DNA of 64,000 nt from Corynebacterium amycolatum SK46 (GCF_000173655.1 NZ_ABZU01000003.1:101956-165955), one strand, 5' to 3'. Positions 45,982 to 55,624 are shown, numbered from the stretch's first letter. Translations and numbers: made by a program. The notes: a model not told the origin generated them from the sequence alone.

Positions 45982-46926
45982 ATGCGTATTGTTGTGCTGC
46001 AGTGTGGCCCCGATGTACCCGCGTTTTCCCAATTGCTCCGCCAATCATGGCCCGCATCAGCACCGTCCGCACCATCAGCACCAGCCACTCCGGCACCACC
46101 CGCCTATGTGCTTCACGACGTCGCGATGATCCCCACCCGTAAGGAGCTGGCTTTCATCGACGACCTGGCCAAGGACGTACTGCCTGTCGATACAGCACCG
46201 ACGCCGGAGGAAATCTCCAAGCAGAAAAAGGTCGACCACTTAGGCGCTCCTCAACCCGCTCCGCAAAAACCGAGCGAGCCGTTACGAATTGTGGTCGTTG
46301 GCACCGACGCGGCACTGGCTGCCGTGGCAACCTACCTGATGCGCAAGAACCTCCTGTGGATTGAAGTGGCACATGTCCCCACCGCGCCCTCGACCGCGGC
46401 CAAAAACTGGGGCATCGAAGGAGGAGAAGGGCTCGATGCGGCAGCCGCGCTCACACGCCCGACGATGCCAGTGCCGCTGATTCGCGATGACACCGGGCAC
46501 GCAATTGTTGGTTACGCCCTACTGACAGAGCCGGGAATTACCGGAGTATCCTCGGCAAATGGGTTTACTGGCGAGGTCTATGTCGACGAGCATCAGATGT
46601 TCTCCGGCACATCCACCGGCCTGCAGATTCGCCCTACCCCCGACGCTCCGGGCATCGTTGCGGCCGAAGTTCCGGCGCCGGAAGCGGAAATCGGTAACGA
46701 GGGTGAGAGCGACAAAGGCCTGCTGAGCCGACTCGGATTGGGTCGCGGTGGCCGTCGTAAAGCGAAAGAAGCCCCGTCCCGCGAGCTGCACCGCCCGATG
46801 ACGGGTCGGGCAGTTCAAGTTGGTGGCCTGGGCTTTCGATATGTGCGCGATGGCGTGGAGTCGCGAAAGCCGCGCGAGAAAACAACTCTGTACCGCCACC
46901 TGCGCGACTTGCAGATTGTGCGCTAA
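45982..46926 (+). CDS. Conserved-looking protein divergent from purA, unknown function
   Basis: A 314-residue protein starting MRIVVLQCGPDVPAF. It has two Rossmann-like beta starts, MRIVVLQCG and LRIVVVGTDAALAAVATYL (about 98-118), Pro/Ala-rich linkers, and a conserved-looking C terminus (GRAVQVGGLGFRYVRDGVESRKPREKTTLYRHLRDL). The overall layout suggests sugar- or lipid-kinase-like folds, but I do not recognise the family. No ribosome-binding site is present; TAGAGT (45968-45973) eight bases before ATG fits a leaderless start. Contains one CGTCGTAAAGC. Confidence 0.7.
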   Translation: MRIVVLQCGPDVPAFSQLLRQSWPASAPSAPSAPATPAPPAYVLHDVAMIPTRKELAFIDDLAKDVLPVDTAPTPEEISKQKKVDHLGAPQPAPQKPSEPLRIVVVGTDAALAAVATYLMRKNLLWIEVAHVPTAPSTAAKNWGIEGGEGLDAAAALTRPTMPVPLIRDDTGHAIVGYALLTEPGITGVSSANGFTGEVYVDEHQMFSGTSTGLQIRPTPDAPGIVAAEVPAPEAEIGNEGESDKGLLSRLGLGRGGRRKAKEAPSRELHRPMTGRAVQVGGLGFRYVRDGVESRKPREKTTLYRHLRDLQIVR

Positions 46927-47061
46927 CTGGGGCGGGGGCAATAGCCAGGGCCTACCCATGAGAAAGCGGCTTTCGCGAAAGTGGCCTGCGCGAAAGTTCT
47001 AGTACAGATAACATTTGGGTGTTAAAGCCACTGCCCGCCACTGCCTCGTTAGGACAGCATC

Positions 47062-47754
47062 ATGACTGACAACACCCCACGGCTACGCGCTGGCGACCAA
47101 GCCCGCCACACTGCGCTGGAACGCTTGGAATGGGCATTCCGCGATGGCCAGATTGACTTTGCGGAACTGCAGGAGCGCACCGAGAAAGCTCAAAAGGCAA
47201 CGTACATTGATGAGTTGCCCGCATTGACACAGGACTTGTCGCTGCCCGCGAACCTGGCCGAGCCGACTCCACATGCGCACCCAAACCCTAACCTGTACCC
47301 GAACCTGCACAGCGTCCCGGACGAGCATCATTCAGTGGCACCGAATGCAGCCAACAATCACCAGCCAGCCCGGATTGATAGCTCCGCCGCGGCAACTGGT
47401 TCGAAGCTCTCCATCGGTATCTTCGGCGGCACCGACAAGAGAGGCCCTTGGACGTGCGCTCCCACGCACACCACGGTGGCGACCTTCGGCGGGACTGGCT
47501 TGGATTTCCGCGAGGCCATCCTGACCGCGGAAACCACTGTCGTCAACATTGGCTGCGCCTTCGGTGGAGTCGACGTCATTGTCCCCGATCACTACCAAGT
47601 TGATGTCGACGTGCTTCCCATCTTTGGCGGCACGGATGTTACTGGAAAGCCGGGACGCAACCTACCCGCTCCTGGCGCCGGACAGGCTCCGAAGATTATT
47701 GTGCGCGGCTTTGTCGCTTTCGGTGGCGTCGAGGTCAAGCGCGTACCGCACTAG
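47062..47754 (+). CDS. DUF1707 protein with LiaF-like C-terminal domain
   Basis: A 230-residue protein. The N-terminal DUF1707 (about 6-60) shows LRAGDQARHTALERLEWAFRDGQID and RTEKAQKATYIDEL. A His/Asn/Pro-rich linker leads to a beta-rich C-terminal domain with repeated FGGT/FGGV motifs (GIFGGTDKRG, ATFGGTGLDF, AFGGVDVIVP, PIFGGTDVTG, AFGGVEVK), like the LiaF/cell-wall-active-antibiotic-response fold. No membrane helix is seen. AGGA precedes the ATG. Possibly envelope-stress related; this is inference. Confidence 0.85.
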   Translation: MTDNTPRLRAGDQARHTALERLEWAFRDGQIDFAELQERTEKAQKATYIDELPALTQDLSLPANLAEPTPHAHPNPNLYPNLHSVPDEHHSVAPNAANNHQPARIDSSAAATGSKLSIGIFGGTDKRGPWTCAPTHTTVATFGGTGLDFREAILTAETTVVNIGCAFGGVDVIVPDHYQVDVDVLPIFGGTDVTGKPGRNLPAPGAGQAPKIIVRGFVAFGGVEVKRVPH

Positions 47755-47855
47755 AGCACGCTGCAGTAGCACGTGGGCAGTAGCATGTGCGCCGGAGCAC
47801 GTGGGCAGTAACCGCCTGGCGCCTAGCGAGCCACTACTCGCCCACGCCTCACCGG

Positions 47856-49259
47856 CTACTCGTCCCATACCTCCGGTGGCATTGCTGGGAACGGCGTCGT
47901 CGGCGGCAGCGTTGCCACAGCTGAACGTCTGGACAGGCCACACACCTGCAACAGGTCCACCACCAAGGAGCGGGACTGCGCAAACACAACCTGTTCCGAC
48001 AGCGTTGCGTCCTCGATCACGCGCGGGTGCATTTTCGCCGCTAGACGACGCAAGTACCGAACCACGTCTTCAAGCTTGACCTCTCCGGATCCCTCGGAAA
48101 GCTGAGCGATAGCGATGTCGCCGGACTCGAAAGGCAACTCGCCCCACTCTGGGATTCGGCGCACGGCGGCTTCGTCGTCAAGCACATGACTGACCAGACG
48201 CGTACCTTCAGACACGCCGAGAACAAGTGCGCACAGTTCGGACGAGAAGTCGATGTGGTCCTCACGTGCTGTGATAGCGCGACGCGCGAGCACACGGATG
48301 TTGCGCATGGCGTTGTCGACGGGATGAACCATACGTGACAGCGAGTGGATTCGATCCCGGGAGCGCCAGAGCAACGGCGAGATACGGACCTGCTCGCCCG
48401 CGTCGGCGACAGTGCGGTCCATCAGCGAGACTTGCGCCTGCATGGAGCGCACCACGCTCAGTGCGGTGCGGATGCGATCGGTGTCGCCCTCTTTCATGCC
48501 GATGCCGATGTCATAAAGTACATCTGCACCCATGTCGAGGACCTTGGCCACCTTGCGGCGAGCACCCGCCAGCGGGCTTCGCGGCAATATCATGAGCACA
48601 ATAATGCCCACCACACCACCGACGAGAGCATCGATCATTCGGTAATAAGAACCAGCGGTGCCCGGCGGAATAATGGTGGCGATGAGCACGGCTGAAGATG
48701 CCGCTTGGTTGACCACAAGCGGTCCTCGACCGACAAACACACCGATGACCATGGCGACAAACACACCGACGGTCAGCTGCCAGATACCCGAGCCGAGGAT
48801 GGAGATAATCACATCACCAATGCCGACTCCCAACGAGGCACCGAGCACCAACTCCACAGAGTGCTTTAAGCGAGGACCTGCGGTCATCACGTTGAGGCTG
48901 ATGAAAGCGGCCATCGGCGCGAAGAACGGGTTGGGGTGCCCCAGTACCTCAAGTGCGAACCAGTAGGCCAACCCAGCGGCTAACGTGGCTTGGACAATGA
49001 GCATCCAACGGGAGCGCACACGGTCAATCGCATGGAGGAAACGCGTGCGGGGCCTCACTTTCTGACGCAGCTTGTTTGCTGCGCGGGAGGCCGGATGTAG
49101 GTACGTATTGCGAAAATCTTGGAAATCCGGGCGCGGATTATCCTCGACGAATTGCGTTTCCTTAGCTTCGACGAGGTCGTCGACATGCGCGGGAGCAAGG
49201 TCCTCTAGATTCCTGGCAGCTGCGGCATCCTTATCTTCCCCACCAGCTATGCCAGCCAT
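47856..49259 (-). CDS. FUSC / aromatic acid exporter-like membrane protein
   Basis: A 467-residue protein. After a hydrophilic N terminus (80 residues) there are six membrane helices (about 88-235) with PFFAPMAAFISLNVMTAGPRLKHSVELVLG, a FUSC-type signature, then a long helical cytoplasmic domain. Family members export aromatic acids or other anions. The substrate is unknown. The gene is convergent with the DUF1707 gene and upstream of nothing obvious on its strand except DUF3151. Confidence 0.82.
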   Translation of the reverse strand: MAGIAGGEDKDAAAARNLEDLAPAHVDDLVEAKETQFVEDNPRPDFQDFRNTYLHPASRAANKLRQKVRPRTRFLHAIDRVRSRWMLIVQATLAAGLAYWFALEVLGHPNPFFAPMAAFISLNVMTAGPRLKHSVELVLGASLGVGIGDVIISILGSGIWQLTVGVFVAMVIGVFVGRGPLVVNQAASSAVLIATIIPPGTAGSYYRMIDALVGGVVGIIVLMILPRSPLAGARRKVAKVLDMGADVLYDIGIGMKEGDTDRIRTALSVVRSMQAQVSLMDRTVADAGEQVRISPLLWRSRDRIHSLSRMVHPVDNAMRNIRVLARRAITAREDHIDFSSELCALVLGVSEGTRLVSHVLDDEAAVRRIPEWGELPFESGDIAIAQLSEGSGEVKLEDVVRYLRRLAAKMHPRVIEDATLSEQVVFAQSRSLVVDLLQVCGLSRRSAVATLPPTTPFPAMPPEVWDE

Positions 49260-49356
49260 GCCGAAGTCACCATCCTCATGTAAAAAACTGTGCGCTTTTT
49301 ATGTACCCGTTGTGCTGTTGTGCACTCTTATGTGCCCGCTGAATCTCTGTGCGCGA

Positions 49357-49767
49357 TTAAAGACCCAGTTCTGGCAACGCGGATTCATCACTGTCACGCA
49401 GCAACGCCATCATGCGATCGAATTCATCATCCTCGCCGATAGCCTTAGCAGCCTTAGCCAACGCTGCGAAGGCGCGGAGCACACCACGATTCGGCTCGTG
49501 CTCCCACGGAATGGCTCCGAACCCCTTCCAGCCGTTTCCACGCAGCAAGTCCAGACCGCGGTGGTAACCAGTGCGAGCGAAGGCGTAGGCCTGAATCTCC
49601 TGCCCCTCGGACAAGGCGCTTTCGGCCAAATCCGCCCAAGCCTGGGAATCGCGCGGGCATGCGCGAACCACGGCCTCCGGGCTTGCGCCACCGTCGCGGG
49701 CAGCAACGGCCTCGTCAAGAACGGGGAGCTTCACGGGAGCTGGAGCCATCATGTCATTGAGTTTCAT
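49357..49767 (-). CDS. DUF3151 protein
   Basis: A 136-residue actinobacterial protein; conserved parts are ACPRDSQAWADLAESAL, AYAFARTGYHRGLDLLRGNGWKGFGAIPWEHEPNRGVLRAF and the acidic C terminus. The helical pattern looks like TPR. Function unknown. In mycobacteria and C. glutamicum a class II fructose-bisphosphate aldolase gene lies close by; it is missing here. ATG 49767 has CACAAT (49775-49780) seven bases before it, so it may be leaderless. Confidence 0.85.
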   Translation of the reverse strand: MKLNDMMAPAPVKLPVLDEAVAARDGGASPEAVVRACPRDSQAWADLAESALSEGQEIQAYAFARTGYHRGLDLLRGNGWKGFGAIPWEHEPNRGVLRAFAALAKAAKAIGEDDEFDRMMALLRDSDESALPELGL

Positions 49768-49899
49768 GCGTCCTATTGTGCCAGGCATCACGTGGCGATG
49801 GCAGGAGCTCAGTATGTGACTCTCTGTTGAAAAGGGCCGGCGCAGCGTGGTGGTACATCGTCGGCAAGCACCAGATGACGACCAACTAGTGCTCCCCGA

Positions 49900-51117
49900 C
49901 TACTCCGGGCAACTCGGCTTCGTCGAATCCAACGACTCGCCATTTTCCAGCTTGGTCGCAACAAAATCGGCCACTCGGGCACACGCTTCCATCAGCATCC
50001 AACCCGACAGCTGGACAGAGAGGTCACGCTCCTTAATCGCCGAACCGCGAACCGCGCCACCGACTGATTGCGCTACCGAACCGCCCTGTGGGAACTGAGC
50101 ATTGTCGTTCCAATCTGCGGGGAAGAGCGGCAGGCCATCGACCTCGAGGCGGTGGTACCAGCACTTCTCCCCCGAAGCCAGAACCAGTCGGCGAGCAATG
50201 CGGGCCGCCGCGCGATTCATGCGATTGTCTCCGGGCAAACGCACCGCCGCATCGGCGAGGTATCGCACGAGGATGCCGTTGAACAGACCACCATCGCCGC
50301 CACCGGCACCGGCGATGACATTGTCGGTGGTCGCCAGATCCTTTGCCACCGCGTGGATGAGGTTTTGCACGCGTGTGAAATACTTCGTCGCCTGTTCACG
50401 TTGGCCGTGTGCCCGAAGCGCAAGCCCCACTTCGAGGCAAGCGCCAATCATGACACCCTGGTTGTACGTAAACATGCCCTTCTGTACGACGGCACCTGCC
50501 ATGGACAAGCGAATGCCGTCGTAGAGCAGCCCTGAGTCCGCCAGGAGGTTGGCGTAAACCCAATCAATAAGTTCCTCCGCCTCCTTGATACGACCGGCCC
50601 GAGCCAGAGCGATGGCTGCAGGACCGTTCGAGGGGACGTTGAAAAAGAGGTCCTGCTCACGCCACGGCAGCACACCCGTGGACTCCTGCCGACCATCGCC
50701 CAAGCATGAAATCAGCCGTGCTGTCGTCTTCTTCGGCACCGACGCGCCGAGGACAGCGTCGGCACGCCCGAGCGCCAGCGCCATCCACGCGCGATCGTCG
50801 TAGTACTTGTTCTTGGTCAACAGCGTGAGGTTGCGAATGCGGATACCCCGAGTGGTCTGGCGAATAGCGCGGTACTTCTCCTTAGAGGGCACGCGCTTGG
50901 CTGCGTCTACCAGACAGTCGAGATACTGCGCCTGCCACCAGTAATGCCAATTGATGAAGACCTTATGTCGCAGCGGTGCGGGCCAGGAAGCCATTGCCAG
51001 ATTCGTACCCGGAAGACCCCACAGCTTCGCCGCATGACGGTTGCGAATCGCCTGCTCAGCCACGTCCGCGCGATAGGCCCACGTTTCGGCCTCGGGACGC
51101 GACATTTTTAGAACCAC
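49900..51117 (-). CDS. Glycoside hydrolase family 76 protein
   Basis: A 405-residue alpha-helical barrel of the GH76 (alpha-1,6-mannanase-like) family. The paired aspartates lie in NKYYDDRAWMALAL (about 100-114), and further family segments are PSNGPAAIALARAGR, FTYNQGVMIGA and GGGDGGLFNGILVRYL. There is no signal peptide or membrane helix, so it seems cytoplasmic, which is unusual for an enzyme thought to act on mannan. GTG 51117 has AAGGAGAG just upstream, whereas ATG four codons in is too far from it. Confidence 0.85.
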   Translation of the reverse strand: MVLKMSRPEAETWAYRADVAEQAIRNRHAAKLWGLPGTNLAMASWPAPLRHKVFINWHYWWQAQYLDCLVDAAKRVPSKEKYRAIRQTTRGIRIRNLTLLTKNKYYDDRAWMALALGRADAVLGASVPKKTTARLISCLGDGRQESTGVLPWREQDLFFNVPSNGPAAIALARAGRIKEAEELIDWVYANLLADSGLLYDGIRLSMAGAVVQKGMFTYNQGVMIGACLEVGLALRAHGQREQATKYFTRVQNLIHAVAKDLATTDNVIAGAGGGDGGLFNGILVRYLADAAVRLPGDNRMNRAAARIARRLVLASGEKCWYHRLEVDGLPLFPADWNDNAQFPQGGSVAQSVGGAVRGSAIKERDLSVQLSGWMLMEACARVADFVATKLENGESLDSTKPSCPE

Positions 51118-51187
51118 TGGCTCTCCTTAAAACGGCTGTGAAACAGCTCTAAAACAGCCTTTCGAAATAAAACACCTAAGCAGACAA

Positions 51188-51859
51188 TTACCAGGCCGCG
51201 GTGATATCTGCATGAGTACGAATCCAAGAGTGCATGGCAATACCCGCCGCTACCCCCGCATTTATCGAACGCGTCGAGCCAAATTGGGCAATCGACACCG
51301 TCAGATCCGCCGCCCGCTGTGCTTCTTCAGTCACTCCCGGCCCCTCCTGGCCGAAGAGCAAAAGACAACGCTCGGGCAACTCAACGGTTTCGATGGGTAC
51401 GGAGCCCGGCACATTGTCCACGGCCACCACAGCCAGATCATGCTCGCGCGCCCAGCTAATGACCTCCGACACCGTCTCATGGTGCAACAAGTGCTGGTAG
51501 CGGTCAGTCACCATCGCGCCGCGACGATTCCACCGCTTGCGCCCCACGATGTGCACGGCCTCCACCAGGAAGGCATTTGCGGTGCGTACCACGGTGCCGA
51601 TGTTGGAGTCATTCTCAAAATTCTCGATGGCGATGTGCAACGGATGACGACGCTTATCCAGCTCCGCGACGATAGCCTCCATCGTCCAGTAGCGGTAGGC
51701 ATCGACGACATTGCGCCGGTCGCCCTCATTCAGAAGCTGCTCATCGTATTCTGGACCGGTCGGCCGGGGTTCGTTCGGGTACTCCTGCTCCCACGGCCCT
51801 ACCCCGACACGAGCCTCAAACCACTCCGTCGGCCCCTTTCCGGGCTCAGGCGCGGTCAA
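51188..51859 (-). CDS. TrmH family (SPOUT) RNA methyltransferase
   Basis: A 223-residue 2'-O-methyltransferase. The three SPOUT motifs are IENFENDSNIGTVVRTANAF, LLLFGQEGPGVTEE and STRSINAGVAAGIAMHSW, together forming the AdoMet knot. Target RNA (tRNA or rRNA) cannot be told. Its start overlaps the end of the YhhN gene by 14 bases, so they are cotranscribed. Confidence 0.92.
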   Translation of the reverse strand: MTAPEPGKGPTEWFEARVGVGPWEQEYPNEPRPTGPEYDEQLLNEGDRRNVVDAYRYWTMEAIVAELDKRRHPLHIAIENFENDSNIGTVVRTANAFLVEAVHIVGRKRWNRRGAMVTDRYQHLLHHETVSEVISWAREHDLAVVAVDNVPGSVPIETVELPERCLLLFGQEGPGVTEEAQRAADLTVSIAQFGSTRSINAGVAAGIAMHSWIRTHADITAAW

Positions 51860-52691
51860 GAGCCAACAGCCCCTCGACCAGGAACAACTGCGCCACGGTG
51901 TAGGTGTCCATCACTGCCGCATTCAGAAGCTTGCCGACGACGCCCTCCTCCGCAAACATCTTTCGAGCCATCAGTAGCGTGTCGGAGATGAGGAACAAGT
52001 TGCCACCGTGGCCTAGGCCGTAGGCGGCATCGGCAATCGGCAGACCGGTCTGCTCATCAGTGCCGACAGCTCCGGCACCCTTCAGCAGCGCCGGGTCATC
52101 GGCCAGCGTGGAGGTCACAGCCAGCAGCGGACCGTAGCCAACAGCAGCGGGCAGCGCCTCGGGCTTTACAGCACCGACCAGCGGTACCGACCCAGCCCAC
52201 AGTGGGAAGCGGATGGCAGCACGCAGCGCGCTAATGCGAGCTCCGGCACGCCACAGCAGCACGTGGTAGGCAAGCTGGTTGACCGCGAACGGCACAGAAC
52301 CGCGGTTCAGGTTCGGCTTGTTCGGCATAAGAATCAAGTCGCCCAGCCAACCGCCGGCGAGGCCGATGAGCAGGGTGGTCGTCGTAAAGCGAGACGTCTC
52401 GTGGCGACGGCGCCAAACATTGGCCGCCAACAGTGGCATGAGGACAGTCTTGGAAACTCGACGTGGAGTCTCCCAGCCGAAGGCACTGGAGACAACGTTG
52501 ATTGCACTGGCGGCGATGTAGCCGGCTCGTTCTGGGGCACGGCGGGTGTCGGAGCTCGCGCTGGCGATACCTACGAGTGCGCCGAGCCCCTCGCCCGTGC
52601 GGCGCACAAACATGTCAGCGACGGTTTCCTTGGTGCCGGGAAGTTTGGTCGTGGTGAGCTTGGACAGGAGTCCTGCGCGCTTGGTGGTCAT
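51846..52691 (-). CDS. YhhN family (lysoplasmalogenase-like) membrane protein
   Basis: A 281-residue membrane protein with about eight helices. The YhhN hallmarks are LAGGWLGDLILM in the middle, GHGGNLFLISDTLLMARKMF near residue 230, and DTYTVAQLFLVEGLL at the end. The family includes alkenyl-ether phospholipid hydrolases, but bacterial substrates are mostly unknown. The N-terminal 75 residues are extra. One CGTCGTAAAGC is in the gene (52380-52390). Confidence 0.8.
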   Translation of the reverse strand: MTTKRAGLLSKLTTTKLPGTKETVADMFVRRTGEGLGALVGIASASSDTRRAPERAGYIAASAINVVSSAFGWETPRRVSKTVLMPLLAANVWRRRHETSRFTTTTLLIGLAGGWLGDLILMPNKPNLNRGSVPFAVNQLAYHVLLWRAGARISALRAAIRFPLWAGSVPLVGAVKPEALPAAVGYGPLLAVTSTLADDPALLKGAGAVGTDEQTGLPIADAAYGLGHGGNLFLISDTLLMARKMFAEEGVVGKLLNAAVMDTYTVAQLFLVEGLLALDRA

Positions 52692-52781
52692 GGGGATGTT
52701 CCTTTTTCGTGGGACTGCGTTGGGGCGGGGTGAGCTGGGTGAGCGGGGTGAGGCTCGGCGAAAGCTCTAGCGCTAAGATTC

Positions 52782-53342
52782 TTAGGCCAGACCCAAGTCA
52801 TCCAAACCGAGCAGATAACGGTACTCCAGGCCTTCAGCCTTGATAACCTCGTCGGCGCCCGTCGCGCGGTCAACCACAGTGGCTACACCGACAACCTCGG
52901 CACCCGCCTCACGTAGGGCAGCTACGGCGGTCAGCGGCGAGTTGCCCGTCGTGGTGGTGTCCTCAACAACCAGGACCTTCTTGCTCACAATGTCCGGCCC
53001 CTCAACGCGGCGCTGCATGCCGTGCTTCTTGGCTTCCTTACGCACCACAAAGGCATCAATCGGACGTCCTTCGGCGTGCATGACAGAGGTAGCCACCGGG
53101 TCCGCGCCAAGCGTCAGACCACCGACGTGCGCGTAGTCCCAGTCTGCAGTGAGCTCCCGTAGCAGGGAACCAATCAGGCGCGAGGACTCATGATGCAAGG
53201 TGGCGCGGCGCAGGTCAACGTAGTAGTCAGCCTCACGTCCAGACGACAGCGTGACCTTGCCATGAACAACCGCCAGCTCCTTGACCAACTCGGCCAAACG
53301 CTGCAGCTTCTCCTGATTGACATTGCTCGTGTGGGTGCTCAT
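52782..53342 (-). CDS. pyrE: Orotate phosphoribosyltransferase
   Basis: Makes OMP from orotate and PRPP. A 186-residue protein with GREADYYVDLRRATLH, VGGLTLGADPVA and the PRPP loop VLVVEDTTTTGNSPL (about 123-137). It is separate from pyrBCDF, as usual in corynebacteria. The upstream acidic protein gene lies 51 bases away on the same strand. Confidence 0.96.
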   Translation of the reverse strand: MSTHTSNVNQEKLQRLAELVKELAVVHGKVTLSSGREADYYVDLRRATLHHESSRLIGSLLRELTADWDYAHVGGLTLGADPVATSVMHAEGRPIDAFVVRKEAKKHGMQRRVEGPDIVSKKVLVVEDTTTTGNSPLTAVAALREAGAEVVGVATVVDRATGADEVIKAEGLEYRYLLGLDDLGLA

Positions 53343-53393
53343 CTGAAGTTGTCTCCTAAATAAACGACTGTGTGCTCAAGGATATGTCTGGTT

Positions 53394-55445
53394 CTACTCG
53401 TCCGCGGAATCAGGGGTTGCGCCCTTGTCCTCGGATACAGTTTCGTTGGGGTCGTCGCTGCTGTCGAGGTCTGGGGCGGCGTCGGTAAAAATACTGGCGG
53501 GCTTCACATTTGATCGCACCACACGCCCCTGGTTCGAGCGCAACCGGCTATGTTCGGGGTCCTCACCGAGCGCAGGAATCTGCTGGCCAGAATCCCCAAT
53601 GTCCTCCGACTCACCAACGTTTGCACCCATCTTTCGTGCCGTTGACCGCGAAGGCAGCGCCGTCGGATCCAGCGGTGTATCCCGCGTAGGGCGCCACGAC
53701 GAACCGTCAATCGCCTGCACCACCGTGGGTTGTGCATTGCTTTGCGACGACCACTGCGAATCATCCGTGGTTGCATCCGCGGTGGCAGCGGAAGAGGACG
53801 AAGGAGAATCTGCGTAAACAATTTCCTCAACGTCCAGCGGCTCTTCGCCCTTGCTATTGTGCGCGCTGTGACTCTGGGCATGCCCGTTCTGTGAGCTGTG
53901 ATTCTGCGATTCATGGTTAGCAGAACCGTTGCGACGCTGGTCTGGTACAGCGTGCAAGTGCCCACGCCCGGTTCCATCCGAAATCAAGGAACCAGAGTCA
54001 ACGGACTGCTCGGTGAGCTGCAAACGAGTGGGATCCCACTGATTAGTATCCGGAGCGACGGTTTCGCCTTCCGCCGGTGGCAACCTGCGTGCAATGTCGG
54101 AGAAGTCCGACAGCGATGCCAGTGCACCGTCCCAGTCTTCTGGCACTGAATTATCAATCAGCTGAGCCAAGGACCAGGAGTTTTCGGACCACATGCGGGT
54201 AATGGCAGGGTGCACGTCGGCAAGCATGCGGGTTGCACGGTCGTCAAAGATGCGATGAATGAGCTCTGGGTCAGTAGCTGCGACTACCAGGCCGGCTTCG
54301 GTGGCTACGTGAGGCAGCGTCGTGCCGCCGCTGCGGCGCAGCTCGAAAACCTCATCGCTGGATACAGAGCGGCGGATGGCGATGGTGGTGATGCCGCCGA
54401 CATCGGCGAGGTGCATTTCCCGGCCAAAGGCGAAACCGGAGACTACGGCCTTGGCATCGCCGTCCGGCGTGCGCTGCCAGTACGACGGCAGCTCATGGTC
54501 CACACGGTTGTAGACAGAATTACGTTCCTGCGCCCAGGCCTTCCGCAAGTGACGCACACGGCGACCGCTGATACGTCGACGGACAGGGGCCACTGACTGC
54601 TGCTGGGCGCGCTGCGGTTGCGCGGGCTGGGTGGGCTCAGTGGGCTGGGCGGCATTGGTTTCCTGGGTGGCCTGGGTGTGCGCCGCAAAATCGGATGATT
54701 GCGGCACTTCGCCAGTCTCGGCATTATCGCCGGACGCAGCCTGGAATTCTGTACCGGCAACAGCTCCAGTGCGAGCATCAGCAGCGTTGGAGCTGTTGGC
54801 CTCTGTGGCAACGGCGTCGCCCACTAAATCTGTCTTGAACTCATCCGTAGTATCGGTATCTTCAGCAGTCACGGACTCGGCTGGCTCTGCGCCAGGCCCT
54901 TCGCCAAGTTCTGTGCCGGACTCCGCGCCGGACGCCGCGCCGCTTCGGAGAGTCACGTCCGTTCCCGCATTCAGGTCAGCTGCTGCTTCCGATGTTTCGG
55001 AAGCTCCCGCGTCTTCTGCTGCTTCGGGCATTTCAGCAGGGCCCCCCGGCTCGATTCCCGAGACAGATTCAGGCTCCGTCGGCATCTTTTCTACAGCTGA
55101 AGTCCCCAGTTCGGTCGTCGAAACCTCAGTTCCAGAGTCAGCATCAGCGGCAAAACCAGTCTCAGCGACAACCTCAGAGTCAGCATCAGCTGCGACATTC
55201 GGTCTCACCACAGAAGCTGTCTCAGAGCTGCCTTGCCCTAAAGAATCCGGCTGTTCGGACACAACATCTTCTGCCGCCACACCGGTTACTTCGCCGGTGG
55301 AGTCCGAGGGCTCGTCGTAAAGCGATGGTGATGACGGAAGCGCCACAGCAGTCTCACTTGTACTGCGACGGCGGCGGTCGACAACGAACAGCGCGACTGC
55401 GGCGATGATGAGGATCGCTGCGAGGGTGAATACTAGGGGAATCAT
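53394..55445 (-). CDS. Large acidic membrane-anchored protein, unknown function
   Basis: A 683-residue protein. Residues 3-25 form one N-terminal helix followed by RRRR, so the bulk should be cytoplasmic. Residues 30-290 are a low-complexity Glu/Ala/Ser/Thr tail. A conserved-looking globular part (about 295-460) starts with RRRISGRRVRHLRKAWAQER and contains HLADVGGITTIAIRRSVSSDEVFELRRSG. The C-terminal 200 residues are again disordered. TAGGAG precedes the ATG. No family is recognised. One CGTCGTAAAGC lies near the 5' end (55313-55323). Confidence 0.75.
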   Translation of the reverse strand: MIPLVFTLAAILIIAAVALFVVDRRRRSTSETAVALPSSPSLYDEPSDSTGEVTGVAAEDVVSEQPDSLGQGSSETASVVRPNVAADADSEVVAETGFAADADSGTEVSTTELGTSAVEKMPTEPESVSGIEPGGPAEMPEAAEDAGASETSEAAADLNAGTDVTLRSGAASGAESGTELGEGPGAEPAESVTAEDTDTTDEFKTDLVGDAVATEANSSNAADARTGAVAGTEFQAASGDNAETGEVPQSSDFAAHTQATQETNAAQPTEPTQPAQPQRAQQQSVAPVRRRISGRRVRHLRKAWAQERNSVYNRVDHELPSYWQRTPDGDAKAVVSGFAFGREMHLADVGGITTIAIRRSVSSDEVFELRRSGGTTLPHVATEAGLVVAATDPELIHRIFDDRATRMLADVHPAITRMWSENSWSLAQLIDNSVPEDWDGALASLSDFSDIARRLPPAEGETVAPDTNQWDPTRLQLTEQSVDSGSLISDGTGRGHLHAVPDQRRNGSANHESQNHSSQNGHAQSHSAHNSKGEEPLDVEEIVYADSPSSSSAATADATTDDSQWSSQSNAQPTVVQAIDGSSWRPTRDTPLDPTALPSRSTARKMGANVGESEDIGDSGQQIPALGEDPEHSRLRSNQGRVVRSNVKPASIFTDAAPDLDSSDDPNETVSEDKGATPDSADE

Positions 55446-55624
55446 TAATCTCCTAGCTTAAGCCAGAAGCCGTTCTATTTGGTCAGCGACAAGATGCCGT
55501 CCCCCGTCTGGCGCAATACCAATGCCCGCGGCGAGAGCGTACAGGGCTATCTAGGACCGTAAGGGCGCGGGGCAAAAGCCACATGAACGGCACGTCAGGG
55601 GTTCCCTGGGGCGATACGCCCTGG

